The notes under the pieces were generated by a model that was not told where the DNA came from, searched no databases, and saw nothing but the letters and a program-made list of their open reading frames with translations. Below are positions 53,056 to 63,941 of a stretch of DNA of 64,000 nucleotides, in pieces. The position numbers and the translations under genes are program-made. The first letter of the stretch is position 1. Each line of letters opens with the position of its first letter. The stretch is from Roseivivax jejudonensis (lineage in GTDB: Bacteria; Pseudomonadota; Alphaproteobacteria; Rhodobacterales; Rhodobacteraceae), in the NCBI RefSeq assembly GCF_900172265.1, contig NZ_FWFK01000005.1, forward strand, positions 186,001 through 250,000, in the 5' to 3' direction.

Positions 53056-53957
53056 GGGCGCGGCTCCAGCGGATCGGTGCGCTCCTGCGCGGCGACGCCG
53101 CGGCGGACCGGGTTGTGCCACCGGCCGGGTTCACCGTGCGGCTGACGCTGGTTTCGGCGGCGACGATGGCGTTTCTCGCGGTCTTCGCGCTGGCACTGGC
53201 GCTCGCGGCCGGCCGTCTCGCCGACCGCTGGGGCGAGGAGCTGGCCCGTGGCGCCACGCTGCGCATTTCGGCGCCGTCGGGCGAGATGGACCGGCAGGTC
53301 GCCGCGGCGCTGCGCGTGCTCGAACAGACGCCGGGCGTCACCGACATCCGCGCGCTCGACGCCGACGCGCAGCGCGCGCTGCTCGAACCGTGGTTCGGGC
53401 CCGACCTGCCGCTCGAGGATCTGCCGATCCCGCAGCTCATCGCCTTCTCGGAGACCGCGGCAGGCTACGATCCCGACGGGCTGCGCCTCAGGCTCCAGGC
53501 CGAGGTGCCGGGCGCCGTGCTCGACGATCACGCCCGCTGGCGCCGGCCGCTGATGGAGGCCGCGGCCGGGCTGCGGACGCTCGGGTGGACGGCGCTCGCG
53601 CTCATCTTCGGCACGCTGGGCGCGATGGTGACGCTCGCGGCCAACGCGGCGCTCGCCGCCAACGCGCAGGTGATCGCGGTCCTGCGCCTCGTCGGCGCGA
53701 CCGACGCCTACATCGCCGGGGCCTTCGTACGCCGCTTCACGCTGCGCGCGCTCGCCGGCGCCGCGGCAGGCGCCGCCCTGGGCCTGGTCGCGATCGTGCT
53801 TGTGCCCGACGGGGGAGAGGCGGGCGGCATCCTCACCGGTCTGGGCTTTCTCGGAGCGGACTGGCTGTGGCCGGTCCTCGTGCCGCCCCTCGCGGCACTG
53901 GTCGCCCTCCTCGCGACCCGCGCCGCCGCCCGCCGTGTCCTGGGAGATCTCGCATGA
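53052..53957 (+). CDS. ftsX: Cell division protein FtsX
   Basis: 301 residues from a GTG that overlaps the ftsE stop. A first helix near 34-52 (AATMAFLAVFALALALAAG) is followed by a periplasmic domain of about 110 residues and three further helices, including GTLGAMVTLAANAALAAN and the C-terminal LVPPLAALVALLATRAAAR. This is the FtsX layout; the periplasmic loop relays ATP hydrolysis to amidase activators. It overlaps plsC by 4 bp. Confidence 0.9.
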   Translation: MRARLQRIGALLRGDAAADRVVPPAGFTVRLTLVSAATMAFLAVFALALALAAGRLADRWGEELARGATLRISAPSGEMDRQVAAALRVLEQTPGVTDIRALDADAQRALLEPWFGPDLPLEDLPIPQLIAFSETAAGYDPDGLRLRLQAEVPGAVLDDHARWRRPLMEAAAGLRTLGWTALALIFGTLGAMVTLAANAALAANAQVIAVLRLVGATDAYIAGAFVRRFTLRALAGAAAGAALGLVAIVLVPDGGEAGGILTGLGFLGADWLWPVLVPPLAALVALLATRAAARRVLGDLA

Positions 53958-54685
53958 GCCAGTCGCTGCAATGGATCCGCTCGGTCGTCTATACCGCCCA
54001 GGTCTACCTCGCCATGATTGTCTTCGGGCTGGTCTTCCTGCCGGGCGCGCTCGTCTCGCGGCGGGTCGCGCGCTTCGCCTGCCGGTCCTATGCGCGCTAC
54101 GCCATCTGGACGCTGCGCTGGATGGTCGGCGTGCGGACAGAGATCCGGGGCGAGGTGCCCACCGACGAGGTCATGGTCGCGGCCAAGCACCAGAGCTTTC
54201 TCGACATCCTGATGATCTTCGCGGTGCTGCCGCGCGCCAAGTTCATCATGAAGCGCGAGCTGCTCTGGACCCCCGCGATCGGGCAGTACGCCTGGCGGAT
54301 CGGCTGCGTGCCGGTCGATCGCGGCCGCCGCGGACAGGCGATCGCCAAGATGCTCGCCGACGTGGCGCGAGGCCGGGCGCAGCCGGGCCAGCTCGTGATC
54401 TACCCCCAGGGCACGCGTGTCGCGCCCGGGGTCAGCATCCCCTACAAGGTCGGCACGGCGGCGCTCTTTCGCGAACTCGGACAGGATTGCGTGCCGGTGG
54501 CGACCAATGTCGGACTGTTCTGGCCACGCTCCGGCATTCTCAAGCGTCCGGGCCTCGGGGTCGTGGAGTTCCTGCCGCGCCTGCCCGCCGACACGCCGCC
54601 CGAAACCGTTCTCGCCCGGCTGCGCACCGACATCGAGGCGGCGAGCGACCGACTGATGGCCGAGGCCGGCCCGCGTACGCCCTGA
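53954..54685 (+). CDS. plsC: 1-acyl-sn-glycerol-3-phosphate acyltransferase
   Basis: 243 residues. The catalytic HX4D motif is AAKHQSFLD, and the phosphate-binding block is YPQGTRVAPG. An N-terminal membrane segment anchors it. The enzyme makes phosphatidic acid from lysophosphatidic acid. The ATG overlaps the ftsX stop (ATGA), so it forms the end of the ftsE-ftsX-plsC unit. Repeat copy 4 follows 113 bp later. Confidence 0.92.
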   Translation: MSQSLQWIRSVVYTAQVYLAMIVFGLVFLPGALVSRRVARFACRSYARYAIWTLRWMVGVRTEIRGEVPTDEVMVAAKHQSFLDILMIFAVLPRAKFIMKRELLWTPAIGQYAWRIGCVPVDRGRRGQAIAKMLADVARGRAQPGQLVIYPQGTRVAPGVSIPYKVGTAALFRELGQDCVPVATNVGLFWPRSGILKRPGLGVVEFLPRLPADTPPETVLARLRTDIEAASDRLMAEAGPRTP

Positions 54686-54798
54686 CGCATCCACGTGTAC
54701 GCGGCCCGGGACGCCCGCGACACCCGCATTGCCGGGCCCGAGATATCCGCACCGCGCGAAAACATCGCGCGCCCGTACCGAACGGCGCGCGATCCCGC

Positions 54799-54844
54799 CT
54801 TCATCTTGCCGAAAACCCCGGGGGTGCGGGGGCAGAGCCCCCGC
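54799..54844 (+). repeat. Dispersed 46 bp hairpin repeat, copy 4
   Basis: Same sequence as copies 2 and 3, in the gap between the convergent plsC and lpd genes. The stem GCGGGGGC-AGA-GCCCCCGC is complete. Confidence 0.88.
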
Positions 54845-54870
54845 TCCGCCCGCCGGTCCGGCACGGACGG

Positions 54871-56259
54871 TCACATGTGGATCGGCCCGTCGCCACAGGC
54901 GAGCGCCGCCTCGCGCACCGCCTCCGAATAGGTCGGGTGCGCGTGGCATGTCAGCGCCACGTCCTCTGCCGCGGCACCGAACTCCATCGCCACGCAGAGC
55001 TCGTGGATCAGGTCGCCGGCCATCGGGCCGATGATGTGCGCGCCGAGGATCCGGTCGGTCTCCTTGTCGGCGAGGATCTTGACGAAGCCGTCGGCCGCGA
55101 AGTTCGCCTTGGCGCGGCCGTTGCCCATGAAGGAGAACTTGCCGGTCTTGTAGGCGCGGCCCGCCTCCTTCAGCTCTTCCTCCGTCTTGCCGACTGCGGC
55201 GACCTCCGGGTGGGTGTAGATCACGGAAGGGATCACGTCGTAGTTCACGTGGCCGGCGCGTCCGGCGACGGTCTCGGCCGCGGCCATGCCCTCGTCCTCG
55301 GCCTTGTGGGCGAGCATCGGGCCCTCGGTCGCGTCGCCGATCGCGTAGACGCCATCGACATTGGTCTTGAAATGACCGTCGGTCTTCACGAACCCGCGCT
55401 CGGTGATCTCGACGCCGAGCTCCTTGAGGCCGAGCCCCTCGGTGACGGGCCGGCGGCCGGTGGCGACGAGGACCGCGTCGGCGTCCAGCGTCTCCTCGCT
55501 GTCATCCTTCTTCAGCGTGTAGGTGACCTTGGCCTTGCCGCTCTTGACCTCGGCCGACTGCACCGCGGCGCCCAGAACGAACTTGAGGCCCTGCTTCGAC
55601 AGGATCTTCTGGAATTGCTTCTGCACCTCGCCGTCCATCGTCGGGGTCACGGTGTCGAGATACTCCAGCACCGTGACCTCGGAGCCGAGACGCGCGTAGA
55701 CGGACCCCATCTCGAGCCCGATGACCCCGGCGCCGATGACGATCATCTTCTTCGGGATCTTGCCGAGCTCGAGCGCACCGGTGGAGCTGACGATCACCTT
55801 CTCGTCGATCTCCACGCCCTTGAGCTGGGCTACGTCCGACCCGGTGGCAATAATGATGTTCTTGGCCTCGTGCGTCTCGTCGCCGACCTTGACCTTGCCG
55901 GCCTCCGGGATCGAGCCCCAGCCCTTCAGCCAGTCGATCTTGTTCTTCTTGAACAGGAACTCGATGCCCTTGGTGTTGGTCTCGATGGTCTCGGACTTGT
56001 AGGTCTGCATCTGCGCCCAGTCGACGGAGGGCGCCTTCCCCTTCAGCCCCATCTTGGCGAAATTGTGCTCGGCCTCGTGCAGCTGGTGCGTGGCGTGCAG
56101 GAGCGCCTTGGACGGGATGCACCCGACGTTGAGGCAGGTGCCGCCCAATGTCTCGCGCCCCTCGACGCAGGCGGTCTTGAGGCCGAGTTGCGCCGCCCGG
56201 ATCGCCGCGACGTAGCCGCCCGGGCCCGAGCCGATCACGATGAGGTCGTAGCTGGCCAT
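54871..56259 (-). CDS. lpdA: Dihydrolipoyl dehydrogenase (E3)
   Basis: 462 residues from the ATG at 56259, with GGAGG upstream. The FAD motif [12 protein letters not shown], redox-active pair [19 protein letters not shown] motif [19 protein letters not shown] and the C-terminal HAHPTYSEA (catalytic His-Glu) are complete. It reoxidises dihydrolipoamide on the SucB subunit, and possibly on other 2-oxo-acid complexes. It is the last recognisable gene of the leftward suc operon, 93 bp after the second MAPEG gene. Confidence 0.97.
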   Translation of the reverse strand: MASYDLIVIGSGPGGYVAAIRAAQLGLKTACVEGRETLGGTCLNVGCIPSKALLHATHQLHEAEHNFAKMGLKGKAPSVDWAQMQTYKSETIETNTKGIEFLFKKNKIDWLKGWGSIPEAGKVKVGDETHEAKNIIIATGSDVAQLKGVEIDEKVIVSSTGALELGKIPKKMIVIGAGVIGLEMGSVYARLGSEVTVLEYLDTVTPTMDGEVQKQFQKILSKQGLKFVLGAAVQSAEVKSGKAKVTYTLKKDDSEETLDADAVLVATGRRPVTEGLGLKELGVEITERGFVKTDGHFKTNVDGVYAIGDATEGPMLAHKAEDEGMAAAETVAGRAGHVNYDVIPSVIYTHPEVAAVGKTEEELKEAGRAYKTGKFSFMGNGRAKANFAADGFVKILADKETDRILGAHIIGPMAGDLIHELCVAMEFGAAAEDVALTCHAHPTYSEAVREAALACGDGPIHM

Positions 56260-56352
56260 GGAGGAGGTCCTTTCGGTTGTTGGCACGGCGGGGGGCCGAC
56301 CCTCTGGGCCGGGGGCCCTCTCACCGCGCGATATCTTGCAGATTAGGGAACA

Positions 56353-56748
56353 TCAGACGAGCGCCGCCAGCAGCATCAGCACGGTGGCGAGAAAACCCAC
56401 CGCCCAGATCAGCGAGCGTCCCGGCCGCCAGCCGAACCAGTAGGCGGGCACGTAGAGGATGCGGGCGCCGAGATACGTCCAGGCGCAAAGCGCGGTGAAC
56501 CAATTGCCTGCCTCGGCCGCGTTGATCACGAACACGGCGATCGAGAACATGATCAGGCCCTCGAAATGGTTGCCGAGCGCGCGCTGCAGCCGCGCGGTCC
56601 CTTGCGACAGCCCGCGCGAGGGCTCCCGGTCGCGGGCGGACATCGTGTAGCCGGGGCCGAGTTCGCGGTTCGCCGGCACGGCGAAGGCGACGTACTGCAC
56701 CACCTGAAGCAGCGCGGCGAGGACGAGGGCGGTGAGTTCGGGTGTCAT
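56353..56748 (-). CDS. MAPEG family membrane protein 2
   Basis: 131 residues with four helices. FAVPANRELGPGYTMSARD, LQRALGNHFEGLIMFSIAV and YLGARILYVPAYWFG match the MAPEG family (glutathione-dependent or glutathione-binding membrane proteins). The ATG overlaps the stop of the preceding MAPEG gene. It follows in the sucB-to-lpd interval. Activity is unknown. Confidence 0.85.
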   Translation of the reverse strand: MTPELTALVLAALLQVVQYVAFAVPANRELGPGYTMSARDREPSRGLSQGTARLQRALGNHFEGLIMFSIAVFVINAAEAGNWFTALCAWTYLGARILYVPAYWFGWRPGRSLIWAVGFLATVLMLLAALV

Positions 56749-57146
56749 AGCGCCTGCAGATAGAGCCAGAGTGTAGCGATGAAGCCCGCGGCCCAGATGA
56801 GGGTTCGCAGGAACGGGATGCCGGCCGCGTAGACCGGCACGAACAGGATACGCGACACCAGAAAGACCTGCATCGCCAGCGTCACGGCGCCGGCCGGTGC
56901 CAGGCCCTCGGGCGCGCGGAGCGCGAGGACCAGGACGGGCGGCGCGACCAGGGCAAGCGCCACCACGGAATTGCGCAGCGCGCGTTCCAGCCGTCCGGCG
57001 ACACCGGTGAGCGGCGGCATGTTGTCGCGAGGATACGACAGCGTCACCAGGCCGACCTGCGCCGCGGCGGCAAGCACCTGCGCAACCATCGTCACGATGA
57101 CCCAAAGCCCGTAAAGGCACAGAAGCGAGAGCGGATCCTCAAGCAT
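56745..57146 (-). CDS. MAPEG family membrane protein 1
   Basis: 133 residues with four helices. RLERALRNSVVALALVAPPV and FLVSRILFVPVYAAGIPFLR are the recognisable MAPEG blocks. It resembles the downstream MAPEG protein in layout but not closely in sequence, suggesting an old tandem duplication. It overlaps the preceding gene by 8 bp and the following one by 4 bp. Confidence 0.82.
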   Translation of the reverse strand: MLEDPLSLLCLYGLWVIVTMVAQVLAAAAQVGLVTLSYPRDNMPPLTGVAGRLERALRNSVVALALVAPPVLVLALRAPEGLAPAGAVTLAMQVFLVSRILFVPVYAAGIPFLRTLIWAAGFIATLWLYLQAL

Positions 57147-57744
57147 GGGCCGGGACCTGTCGGTCGGCGACGGCGGGCAGCACGCGGGCGATCGCGGTGG
57201 CCAGTGCCGCGGCCTTGTCATCTCGCGTCCGGCCTCGTGCGGAAGGATGGGGCAACGCGTCGTGGGCGATGCCGAACCGCGCGCAGGCGCTGGCGGCAAC
57301 GTCGCCGAGCGCGATCACCGGCCGGTCCGCGGTCTCGAAACGGGTGACCGCTTCCATGCTCGCGTCTATTGCCGCGCGCGGCACCGGCGCAGAGCGCGCC
57401 GGCGGCAGGACATGCGCGGCGTGCGTGAGATAGATCTCGTGCCGGGCGCGGCCGAGACGGGCGAGCGCGGCGTCGAGGACGCGGTTGAACAGCATCTCGG
57501 GCAAGTATCCGTCGCGCGCGAGCGTCGCGCGGCGGTCCCGCGCCGTCGGCGCGTCGAGAAAGTTGAAGGACACGAGCACCGGGCCGTCGGCGGCGCCGCA
57601 CGACAGCTGGTAGGGCGACACGTACGGACCGTCGAGCCCGACATCCGCCAGGGTCGCGAGGCCGGTCGGCGCCACGAGCGCGCGGCGGGCCGCCACGAGC
57701 CGGGCGAGCGGACCCGCAGGGGCCGGTGTCTTCGGCCGCGTCAT
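57139..57744 (-). CDS. Uracil-DNA-glycosylase-superfamily-like protein
   Basis: 201 residues from the ATG at 57744. Segments VSFNFLDAPTARDRR, IYLTHAAHVLPP, VIALGDVAASACARFG and PHPSARGR suggest the UDG fold, the last resembling its HPS motif. The usual N-terminal GEAPG motif is missing, so catalytic activity on uracil is doubtful. It lies between the cupin and the first MAPEG gene in the suc operon, with overlaps on both sides. I give this assignment low confidence. Confidence 0.5.
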   Translation of the reverse strand: MTRPKTPAPAGPLARLVAARRALVAPTGLATLADVGLDGPYVSPYQLSCGAADGPVLVSFNFLDAPTARDRRATLARDGYLPEMLFNRVLDAALARLGRARHEIYLTHAAHVLPPARSAPVPRAAIDASMEAVTRFETADRPVIALGDVAASACARFGIAHDALPHPSARGRTRDDKAAALATAIARVLPAVADRQVPAHA

Positions 57745-58124
57745 CCGGCGTCTCCGTAGTCGAAATCGATCTCGGCAAAGCGCGGCACGGGGAAGGTGAA
57801 GAGCAGCGTCATGTCGTCGTCGGCGTCGAAGCCGTGGCGGCAACCGGCCGGAACGAACACCGTGTCGCCCGGCGTCACCTCGATTTCGCGGTCTTCCAGC
57901 GTGATTTTTCCGCTGCCCTCGACGACATGCAGGGTTTCGGGGATGTCGTGGCGGTGGAGATCCTCGACATGGCCCCCGTAGAGATAGAACAGGCCCTGCG
58001 TAATCTCCGAGGACGGGCCGTAATCCGCGTCGACGAGAAGCCGGTATTTCAAGCCGCCGCGCGTGGTTTCGCGCAGGACCTTCACCTCGGGCGTTTCGTG
58101 CGGGATGTGGATCGGCTGGGTCAT
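57741..58124 (-). CDS. Cupin-domain protein
   Basis: 127 residues. Cupin motif 1 is GGHVEDLHRHDIPETLHVVE and motif 2 is PGDTVFVPAGCRHGF, with the expected metal-binding His and Glu residues. Small single-domain cupins may be enzymes or ligand sensors. It lies 101 bp after sucB and overlaps the UDG-like gene by 4 bp. A link with 2-oxoglutarate metabolism is possible from position only. Confidence 0.85.
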   Translation of the reverse strand: MTQPIHIPHETPEVKVLRETTRGGLKYRLLVDADYGPSSEITQGLFYLYGGHVEDLHRHDIPETLHVVEGSGKITLEDREIEVTPGDTVFVPAGCRHGFDADDDMTLLFTFPVPRFAEIDFDYGDAG

Positions 58125-58143
58125 GTCGGTCTCCTTGGGCGGT

Positions 58144-58206
58144 GCCGCGCGGTGGCGCGGCGCTGCCCCGAGAGCTAGCGGCCGAGGCGGCCGGGAAAAC
58201 CGCCTC
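58144..58206 (-). other. Two hairpins between sucB and the cupin gene
   Basis: GCCGCGC and GCGCGGC around GGTG (58144-58161), and GAGGCGG (58184-58190) with CCGCCTC (58200-58206). They follow the sucB stop on the minus strand and may reduce read-through into the accessory genes and lpd. No T-run is seen. Confidence 0.4.
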
Positions 58207-58225
58207 CGCCGGTTGCGAGGTCGGC

Positions 58226-59875
58226 TCAGAGATCCATCAGCAGCCGGCGCGGGTCCTCCAGCGCCTCCTTGACGCGGACGAGGAACGTGACCGCGCCCTT
58301 GCCGTCGACAATGCGGTGATCGTAGCTAAGCGCCAGATACATCATCGGCCGCGCGACGATCTGGCCATCGACGACCATCGGGCGCTGCTGGATCTTGTGC
58401 ATGCCCAGAATGCCCGATTGCGGCGGGTTCAGGATCGGAGAGGACATCAGCGAGCCGTAAACGCCGCCGTTCGACAGCGTGAACGTGCCGCCCTGCATTT
58501 CGGCCATCGACAGCTTGCCGTCGCGCGCGCGCTTGCCCTTCTCGTTGATCGCCGCCTCGATGTCGGCGAACGACATCGAATCCGCGTTGCGGATCACCGG
58601 CACGACCAGCCCCGTGGGCGTGCCTGTGGCGATGCCCATGTGCACGAAGTTCTTGTACACGATATCGGTGCCGTCGATCTCGGCGTTGACCTCCGGCACT
58701 TCCTTCAGCGCGTGGCAGCAGGCCTTGGTGAAGAAGGACATGAAGCCGAGCCGCACGCCGTGCTTCTTCTCGAACAGCTCCTTGTACTCCGAGCGCAGCG
58801 CCATGACCTCGGTCATGTCGACCTCGTTGTAGGTCGTGAGCATGGCGGCCGTGTTCTGCGCGTCCTTGAGGCGCCGGGCGATGGTCTGGCGCAGGCGCGT
58901 CATCTTCACGCGCTCTTCGCGGCTCTCGTCCTCGGCCGGGACGGGCGCGCGCGGCGCCTTCGGCGCTTCCGTCTGTTTCGCGGCGGGCTGGTTGGTGGCC
59001 GACAGCGCGCGCGAGACGTCTTCCTTCATCACCCGGCCGTCGCGGCCCGAGCCCTGCACCTGATCACGGCTGACGCCTTTCTCGGCCATCGCTTTCTTGG
59101 CCGAAGGCGCGTCCTCTATGTCGGAGCGGCCGGGGCCGCCGTCGCCGGCCGGCGGCGTGTCGTATTGCGTCGCGCCCGGTGCTTTGGCGGGCGCATCGCC
59201 GCCGTGGTCGGCCCCCGCCTTGGGGGCCGTCGACTCGGACGCGCCGGCCCCGGCGGACCCGGTGGCGATCACGGCGAGCTTTGCGTCGGCCTGCACAGTG
59301 GTGCCCTCGGTCGCCACGATCTCGGCGAGGGTGCCGGCGGCGGGCGCGGGGACCTCGACCGAGACCTTGTCGGTCTCGAGTTCGCACAGGGTCTCGTCCT
59401 GCTCGACCGCGTCGCCCTCCTTCTTGAACCAGGTCGCAACCGTCGCCTCGGACACGCTTTCACCGAGGGTGGGGACCATCACGTCCATCTTGGTGCCGGT
59501 ATCGTCGCCCTGCGGCCCGCCGGCATCGGCGACCTCTTTCTTGGGCGCCTCCTCGGTCTCTTTCGAGCCCGCGTCGGCCTTGCCGCCGCTGCTGCCACTG
59601 CTGCCGCTGCTGCTGCCGCCGCCGTCACCGGAGCCCGATGCGCCCTCTTCGATATTGGCGAGGAGCGCATCCACGCCGACGGTTTCGCCCTCGTCGGCGA
59701 CGATGTCGGACAATGTGCCGGCGGCGGGCGAGGGCACCTCGACCGTCACCTTGTCGGTTTCCAGTTCGCAGAGCATCTCGTCGACCGCGACGCTGTCGCC
59801 GGGCTTCTTGAACCAGGTCGCCACAGTCGCCTCTGTCACGGACTCGCCCAGGGTGGGCACGCGCACTTCGGTCAT
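58226..59875 (-). CDS. sucB: 2-oxoglutarate dehydrogenase E2, two lipoyl domains
   Basis: 549 residues, much longer than E. coli SucB (about 405). It has two lipoyl domains (about 1-77 and 132-210), each with the lipoyl-lysine block ELETDKV, and a Gly/Ser-rich linker between them. A peripheral subunit-binding domain ([20 protein letters not shown]) and the CoA-transferase core with [11 protein letters not shown] (His and Asp of the active site) follow. It moves succinyl groups to CoA. It starts 4 bp after sucA and belongs to the leftward suc operon. Confidence 0.95.
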   Translation of the reverse strand: MTEVRVPTLGESVTEATVATWFKKPGDSVAVDEMLCELETDKVTVEVPSPAAGTLSDIVADEGETVGVDALLANIEEGASGSGDGGGSSSGSSGSSGGKADAGSKETEEAPKKEVADAGGPQGDDTGTKMDVMVPTLGESVSEATVATWFKKEGDAVEQDETLCELETDKVSVEVPAPAAGTLAEIVATEGTTVQADAKLAVIATGSAGAGASESTAPKAGADHGGDAPAKAPGATQYDTPPAGDGGPGRSDIEDAPSAKKAMAEKGVSRDQVQGSGRDGRVMKEDVSRALSATNQPAAKQTEAPKAPRAPVPAEDESREERVKMTRLRQTIARRLKDAQNTAAMLTTYNEVDMTEVMALRSEYKELFEKKHGVRLGFMSFFTKACCHALKEVPEVNAEIDGTDIVYKNFVHMGIATGTPTGLVVPVIRNADSMSFADIEAAINEKGKRARDGKLSMAEMQGGTFTLSNGGVYGSLMSSPILNPPQSGILGMHKIQQRPMVVDGQIVARPMMYLALSYDHRIVDGKGAVTFLVRVKEALEDPRRLLMDL

Positions 59876-59879
59876 TGGG

Positions 59880-62855
59880 TCACTTTCCTTCGATCGTCAG
59901 CGCTTCGTCGACGAGCGCCTCTTGCTGGGCTTTGTGCGAGGAGGCCAGGCCCGTGGCGGGCGAGGCCGACGTGGCGCGGCCGACATAACGCGGCCGCGGA
60001 TGCGCGGCCGCGATCCGGCCGAGCACCCATTCGATATTGGGCTCGATGAAGGACCAGGCGCCCTGGTTCTTGGGCTCTTCCTGGCACCAGATCACCTCGG
60101 CCTGCTTGAAGCGTTCGAGCTCCTTGACCGCCGACACCGCGGGGAACGGATAAAACTGTTCGACGCGCATGATGTAGACATCGTCGAGCCCACGCGCGTT
60201 CCGCTCTTCCATCAGGTCGTAATAGACCTTGCCGGAGCACAGGACCACGCGGCGGATCTCGGAGTCGGGCTTGAGCTTGAACTCGCTCTCGGCCAGCTCG
60301 GCATCGTCCCACAGCACGCGGTGGAAGGACGATCCGTCGACGAACATCTCGGCGTCGGACACGCACAGGCGGTGCCGCAACAGCGATTTCGGCGTCATGA
60401 GGATCAGCGGCTTGCGGAACGAGCGGTGCAGCTGCCGGCGCAGGATGTGGAAGTAGTTGGCCGGGGTCGAGCAGTTCGCCACGATCCAGTTGTCCTGTCC
60501 GCAGAGCTGCAGCCAGCGTTCGAGTCGGGCCGACGAGTGCTCGGGGCCCTGCCCCTCGTAGCCGTGCGGCAGCAGGCAGACGAGCCCGGACATTCGCAGC
60601 CATTTCGACTCGCCCGAGGAGATGAACTGGTCGAACATGATCTGCGCGCCGTTGGCAAAGTCGCCGAACTGCGCCTCCCAAAGGGTGAGAGCGTTCGGCT
60701 CCGACAGCGAGTAGCCGTATTCAAAGCCGAGCACCGCGTATTCCGACAGTGCCGAGTCGATCGGCTCGAACCGGGCCTGGCCGTCGCGAATGTGGTTCAG
60801 CGGGTAATACCGCTCTTCGGTTTCCTGATCGATGATCGCGGAGTGCCGTTGCGAGAACGTGCCACGTGTCGAATCCTGACCCGACAGCCGGACCGGGTAC
60901 CCCTCGGTCAGGAGAGACCCGAAGGCGAGCGCCTCTGCGGTGGCCCAGTCGAAGCCCTTGCCGGTCTCGAACATCTGCCGCCGGTTGTCGAGCAGGCGAC
61001 TGACGGTGCGGTGCATCACCACGCCCTCCGGCACCTTGGTGATGGCCTTGCCGACCGCGTCGAGCGTCTCGCGCTTGATCGACGTCTTGCCGCGCTGGTA
61101 TTTGCCCTGCTGCTGCTTGTCGAGATGCGACCACCGCCCGTCGAGCCAGTCGGCCTTGTTGGGCTTGTAGTTCTTGCCGGCCTCGAACTCCTCGTTGAGA
61201 TGGGACTGGAAGGCGGCCTTCATGTCCTCGATCTCGCCCTCGGGGATCAGCCCGTCCTTGACCAGCCGCTCGGTGTAGAGCGTGAGCGTCGTCTTGTGGC
61301 CCTTGATCTGCTTGTACATCAGCGGGTTGGTGAACATGGGCTCGTCGCCCTCGTTGTGGCCGAACCGCCGGTAGCAGAAGATGTCGATCACCACGTCCTT
61401 GCCGAACTTCTGGCGGAACTCGGTGGCGACCTTGGCGGCGTGCACCACGGCCTCGGGGTCGTCGCCGTTGACGTGGAAGATCGGCGCCTCGACCACCAGC
61501 GCGTTGTCCGTCGGGTAGGGCGAGGACCGCGAGAAGTGCGGCGCGGTGGTGAAGCCGATCTGGTTGTTCACCACGAGGTGGATCGTGCCGCCGGTGCGGT
61601 GACCGCGCAGCCCCGACAGGGCGAAACACTCGGCCACGACGCCCTGACCGGCGAAGGCGGCGTCGCCGTGCAGAAGAATCGGCAGCACGCGCGTGCGCGT
61701 CTCGTCCTTCATCTGGTCCTGCTTGGCGCGGACCTTGCCCAGAACGACGGGGTTCACCGCCTCGAGGTGCGAGGGGTTCGCCGTAAGCGACAGGTGCACG
61801 TTGTTGCCGTCGAATTCGCGGTCATGGCTGGCGCCGAGGTGATACTTCACGTCTCCCGACCCGTCGACATCCTCGGGTTTGAAGCTGCCGCCCTGGAACT
61901 CGTTGAAGATCGCGCGGTAGGGCTTTCCCATCACGTTGGCGAGCACCGACAGACGGCCGCGGTGGGGCATGCCGATGACGATCTCGTTCAGGCCGAGATT
62001 GCCCCCGCGCTTGATGATCTGCTCCATCGCCGGGATGAGGCTTTCGCCGCCGTCGAGACCGAAGCGCTTGGTGCCGGTATATTTGACGTGAAGGAACTTC
62101 TCGAAGCCTTCGGCCTCGACCATCTTGTTCAGGATCGCCTTGCGGCCCTCACGGGTGAATTTCACCTCCTTGCCGTAGCCCTCGATCCGCTCCTTCAGCC
62201 AGGCGGATTGTTCGGGATCGGAGATGTGCATGTACTGCAGCGCGAACGTGCCGCAATACGTGCGCTTCAGCACACCCACGATCTCGCGCAGGCTCGCGAT
62301 CTCGAGCCCGAGCACGTTGTCGATGAAGATCGGCCGGTCCATGTCGGCGTCGGTAAAGCCGTAGGATTTCGGGTCGAGCTCGGGATGCTCCTGGCCGCGG
62401 TTGCGCATGCCGAGGGGGTCGAGCTGCGCGTCCAGATGGCCGCGGATGCGGTAAGCGCGGATGATCATCAGCGCGCGGATCGAGTCGAGCACGGCGCGCT
62501 GGATCTGGTCGTCGGTCAGCGCGACGCCCTGCGCCTCGGCCTTGTCCCGGATCTTGTCGGCCGCGCCCTTCGCCTCGGCGGGGACCATCGGCATCGGCCA
62601 GTTGCCGGTGAGCGCGGCAGTCACGTCGTCCTGCGGCTCGGGCGGCCAGTCACGGCGCGCCCAAGAGGGGCCGTCGGCCTCTTTCTTGACCGCGATCTCG
62701 TCGTCTCCGAGCCCCTTGAAGAAGGCCTGCCAAGCCTCGTCGACCGCGTTCGGGTCATTGGCGTAGCGGGCGTACATCTGCTCCAGATAGTCCGCGTTCG
62801 CGCCCTGCATGAAGCTGGAGGCGTGGAAGAGGTCGTTCGGAGATTGGTCGGTCAT
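59880..62855 (-). CDS. sucA: 2-oxoglutarate dehydrogenase E1
   Basis: 991 residues from the ATG at 62855, preceded by AGGAGA. The thiamine diphosphate site shows [13 protein letters not shown] and [24 protein letters not shown] and the [14 protein letters not shown] block are family hallmarks. The enzyme decarboxylates 2-oxoglutarate and passes the succinyl group to SucB. Length fits the OdhA type of alphaproteobacteria. The sucD gene precedes it by 142 bp. Confidence 0.97.
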   Translation of the reverse strand: MTDQSPNDLFHASSFMQGANADYLEQMYARYANDPNAVDEAWQAFFKGLGDDEIAVKKEADGPSWARRDWPPEPQDDVTAALTGNWPMPMVPAEAKGAADKIRDKAEAQGVALTDDQIQRAVLDSIRALMIIRAYRIRGHLDAQLDPLGMRNRGQEHPELDPKSYGFTDADMDRPIFIDNVLGLEIASLREIVGVLKRTYCGTFALQYMHISDPEQSAWLKERIEGYGKEVKFTREGRKAILNKMVEAEGFEKFLHVKYTGTKRFGLDGGESLIPAMEQIIKRGGNLGLNEIVIGMPHRGRLSVLANVMGKPYRAIFNEFQGGSFKPEDVDGSGDVKYHLGASHDREFDGNNVHLSLTANPSHLEAVNPVVLGKVRAKQDQMKDETRTRVLPILLHGDAAFAGQGVVAECFALSGLRGHRTGGTIHLVVNNQIGFTTAPHFSRSSPYPTDNALVVEAPIFHVNGDDPEAVVHAAKVATEFRQKFGKDVVIDIFCYRRFGHNEGDEPMFTNPLMYKQIKGHKTTLTLYTERLVKDGLIPEGEIEDMKAAFQSHLNEEFEAGKNYKPNKADWLDGRWSHLDKQQQGKYQRGKTSIKRETLDAVGKAITKVPEGVVMHRTVSRLLDNRRQMFETGKGFDWATAEALAFGSLLTEGYPVRLSGQDSTRGTFSQRHSAIIDQETEERYYPLNHIRDGQARFEPIDSALSEYAVLGFEYGYSLSEPNALTLWEAQFGDFANGAQIMFDQFISSGESKWLRMSGLVCLLPHGYEGQGPEHSSARLERWLQLCGQDNWIVANCSTPANYFHILRRQLHRSFRKPLILMTPKSLLRHRLCVSDAEMFVDGSSFHRVLWDDAELAESEFKLKPDSEIRRVVLCSGKVYYDLMEERNARGLDDVYIMRVEQFYPFPAVSAVKELERFKQAEVIWCQEEPKNQGAWSFIEPNIEWVLGRIAAAHPRPRYVGRATSASPATGLASSHKAQQEALVDEALTIEGK

Positions 62856-62997
62856 GTCTCTGGTCTCCTGATGCGCCCGGCTCCGGGCATGGGTGCGCCC
62901 CGGCATGACGCCGGGGCCGCCCCGTCTCGTATCGTTGTGCGACGGCGCCGGTGGGCTTCGTCGCGTGCCCGGTGCGGCGCGTGCCGCACCGGACGGA

Positions 62998-63885
62998 TCA
63001 TCCCTTGTCGATCGCCTCGACCACCGCCTCGCCCAGCGTCGCCGGGCTGTCGGCCACGACGATGCCGGCGGACTTCATTGCCTCGATCTTGTCGTCGGCA
63101 CCGCCCTTGCCGCCGGCGACGATGGCGCCCGCGTGGCCCATGCGGCGGCCCGGAGGCGCGGTGCGGCCCGCGATGAAGCCGGCGGTCGGCTTCCAGCGGC
63201 CCTTCTTCTTCTCGTCTGCGAGGAACTGCGCGGCGTCTTCCTCGGCGGATCCGCCGATTTCGCCGATCATGATGATCGCCTCGGTTTCGGGGTCGTCGAG
63301 GAACCATTCCAGCACGTCGAGATGCTCCGTCCCCTTGATCGGGTCGCCACCGATACCGACGCAGGTGGATTGGCCGAGGCCGACGTCAGTCGTCTGTTTC
63401 ACGGCCTCGTAGGTAAGCGTGCCGGAGCGGGATACCACCCCGACCTTGCCGCGCTTGTGAATGTGGCCGGGCATGATGCCGATCTTGCAGGCATCCGGCG
63501 TGATGACGCCCGGGCAGTTCGGGCCGACGAGCACGGATTTCGACCCTTCGAGCGCGCGCTTGACCTTCATCATGTCGAGGACGGGAATGCCCTCGGTGAT
63601 GCAGACGATCAGCTCCATCTCCGCGTCGATCGCTTCCATGATCGAGTCCGCGGCGAACGGCGGCGGCACGTAGATCACGCTGGCATTGGCGTCCGTCTTC
63701 GCCTTGGCCGCGTGCACGCTGTCGAAGACAGGCAGATCGAGATGGGTCTGGCCGCCCTTTCCGGGCGTCACGCCGCCGACCATCTTCGTGCCGTAGGCGA
63801 TCGCCTGCTCGGTGTGGAAGGTCCCCTGAGAGCCCGTGAGGCCCTGACAGATCACCCGGGTGTTCTCGTCGACGAGAATTGCCAT
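62998..63885 (-). CDS. sucD: Succinyl-CoA ligase alpha subunit
   Basis: 295 residues. [15 protein letters not shown] at the start binds Co[10 protein letters not shown] and [11 protein letters not shown] are conserved, and [13 protein letters not shown] carries the phosphohistidine. With SucC (outside the window or further right) it forms succinyl-CoA ligase of the TCA cycle, here linked to ALA synthesis by supply of succinyl-CoA. A 9 bp hairpin lies upstream between it and the partial gene at the right edge. Confidence 0.97.
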   Translation of the reverse strand: MAILVDENTRVICQGLTGSQGTFHTEQAIAYGTKMVGGVTPGKGGQTHLDLPVFDSVHAAKAKTDANASVIYVPPPFAADSIMEAIDAEMELIVCITEGIPVLDMMKVKRALEGSKSVLVGPNCPGVITPDACKIGIMPGHIHKRGKVGVVSRSGTLTYEAVKQTTDVGLGQSTCVGIGGDPIKGTEHLDVLEWFLDDPETEAIIMIGEIGGSAEEDAAQFLADEKKKGRWKPTAGFIAGRTAPPGRRMGHAGAIVAGGKGGADDKIEAMKSAGIVVADSPATLGEAVVEAIDKG

Positions 63886-63908
63886 GTCGTTTCGTCCTTT
63901 GTCCCTCT

Positions 63909-63932
63909 GGGCGGGCCGCGTCGGGCCCGCCC
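63909..63932. other. Hairpin upstream of sucD
   Basis: GGGCGGGCC (63909-63917) with GGCCCGCCC (63924-63932), 9 bp stem and 6 base loop. It lies between the partial gene at the edge and sucD. It may be an attenuator or an mRNA-stabilising structure. Confidence 0.4.
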
Positions 63933-63941
63933 GGTCGTTTG

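Noticed and set aside
59097-63176. A 1359-codon plus-strand open frame opposite sucA and sucB
   Set aside because: It is antisense to two certain enzymes; its composition mirrors codon bias of the real genes.
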